DNA from: JBGRQB01 sp041725875
Lineage (GTDB): Bacteria > Bacteroidota > Ignavibacteria > Ignavibacteriales > Melioribacteraceae
Direction: 5' to 3'
NCBI GenBank assembly: GCA_041725875.1
Contig: JBGRQB010000054.1
Span: 1-23,327 of the forward strand
Length of the DNA stretch: 23,327 nucleotides
Shown here one piece after another: positions 23,061 to 23,327 of this stretch. How positions within the stretch are numbered: the first letter of the stretch is position 1; each line of letters starts with the position of its first letter. Under the pieces are notes generated by a model. It was not told where the DNA came from. It was given only the letters and a program-made list of their open reading frames with translations, and did not search any database. The position numbers and the translations under genes were made by a program.

Positions 23061-23327
23061 ATGGAGATTCAAAATTCGGCAAAAAACAGCGGATTACTGA
23101 GTAGTATCTTTAAAAACCCAAATTCCGATGAAAATAAAAAAGTAAAATTTACTCTCGATTTTGATGATTCCGCTGAAATTTCAAACAGCGCAAAGGCATT
23201 TAAGAAGATCGACAGTTTTCTGAACCTTGGTGAACCAAGAAGTTTTACTCTGGATGAAATGTCACCGGAAGAAAAAGAGGAATTTCTGAAAATGCTTTCT
23301 ACCCTGCTTCAAAAAGGAATAGTCGGG
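23061..23327 (+). CDS. Unidentified protein, 3'-truncated by the window edge
   Basis: An open frame of 89 codons runs from an ATG with a very good SD (GGAGAGAG, ending 3 bases upstream) to the window end without a stop. The visible N-terminus has no signal peptide or membrane segment, so the protein is probably cytoplasmic. It is polar: a lysine- and asparagine-rich start ('SIFKNPNSDENKKVKF'), a short acidic strand ('TLDFDDSAEI'), then a predicted helical section ('FTLDEMSPEEKEEFLKMLST'). I recognise no family. The codon use resembles that of its neighbours, and the SD makes it a likely real gene. Confidence 0.7.
   Translation, partial: MEIQNSAKNSGLLSSIFKNPNSDENKKVKFTLDFDDSAEISNSAKAFKKIDSFLNLGEPRSFTLDEMSPEEKEEFLKMLSTLLQKGIVG

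Noticed and set aside
1..23327. Mobile element, prophage, tRNA or rRNA genes
   Set aside because: No transposase, integrase, phage protein, tRNA-like cloverleaf or rRNA sequence was recognised, and base composition looks even throughout.

Overview
The window looks like chromosomal DNA from an AT-rich member of the Bacteroidota/Chlorobi/Ignavibacteria group, most likely an ignavibacterium-like lineage. This is inferred from gene content, not from a marker search. Two proteins end in the 'YPNPFNPST'-type C-terminal sorting domain of the type IX secretion system (T9SS). The window also encodes PorU-like and PorV-like T9SS components. The thiamine operon has the order thiS-thiC-thiE-like-thiD-thiE-thiG-thiH, an arrangement I recall from Bacteroidota relatives. 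Most genes have a recognisable Shine-Dalgarno (SD) sequence.

Layout. Bases 1-1744 hold the 3' part of a secreted Asp-box (BNR) repeat protein with a T9SS sorting domain. It ends at a bidirectional hairpin facing a convergent nitroreductase gene (1798-2325, minus). From about 2433 a TPP riboswitch leads into a tightly packed seven-gene thiamine operon (2568-8450), closed by an intrinsic terminator. A second T9SS-exported protein, a matrixin-like metalloprotease (8517-10394), and a RidA-family gene (10471-10857) follow on the plus strand.

From 10879 to 22800 everything is on the minus strand. Read in the direction of transcription it runs: a large repeat lipoprotein (22800-19783), a terminator, nth and an HD-domain hydrolase (overlapping ATGA), porU, porV, a terminator, an unidentified PGxGxIY-motif membrane protein, and der. 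A plus-strand gene of unknown function starts at 23061 and runs off the end.

How the genes fit together. The thiamine operon makes both halves of the vitamin: ThiC and ThiD make the pyrimidine, ThiS, ThiG and ThiH make the thiazole, and ThiE joins them. The first ThiE-like protein is probably a TenI-type thiazole tautomerase. No thiF is present in the window, so the activator of ThiS must lie elsewhere. PorU and PorV are the outer-membrane attachment machinery that would process cargo such as the two sorting-domain proteins here. The repeat lipoprotein is surface or periplasmic. Nth and Der are housekeeping genes.

I found no CRISPR array, insertion sequence, tRNA, rRNA or prophage. I saw no clear new multi-gene system. 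The items most worth checking are the RBS-embedding terminator before nth, the ten-repeat lipoprotein, the protease with an altered Met-turn, the arginine-less RidA and the unidentified protein downstream of porV.
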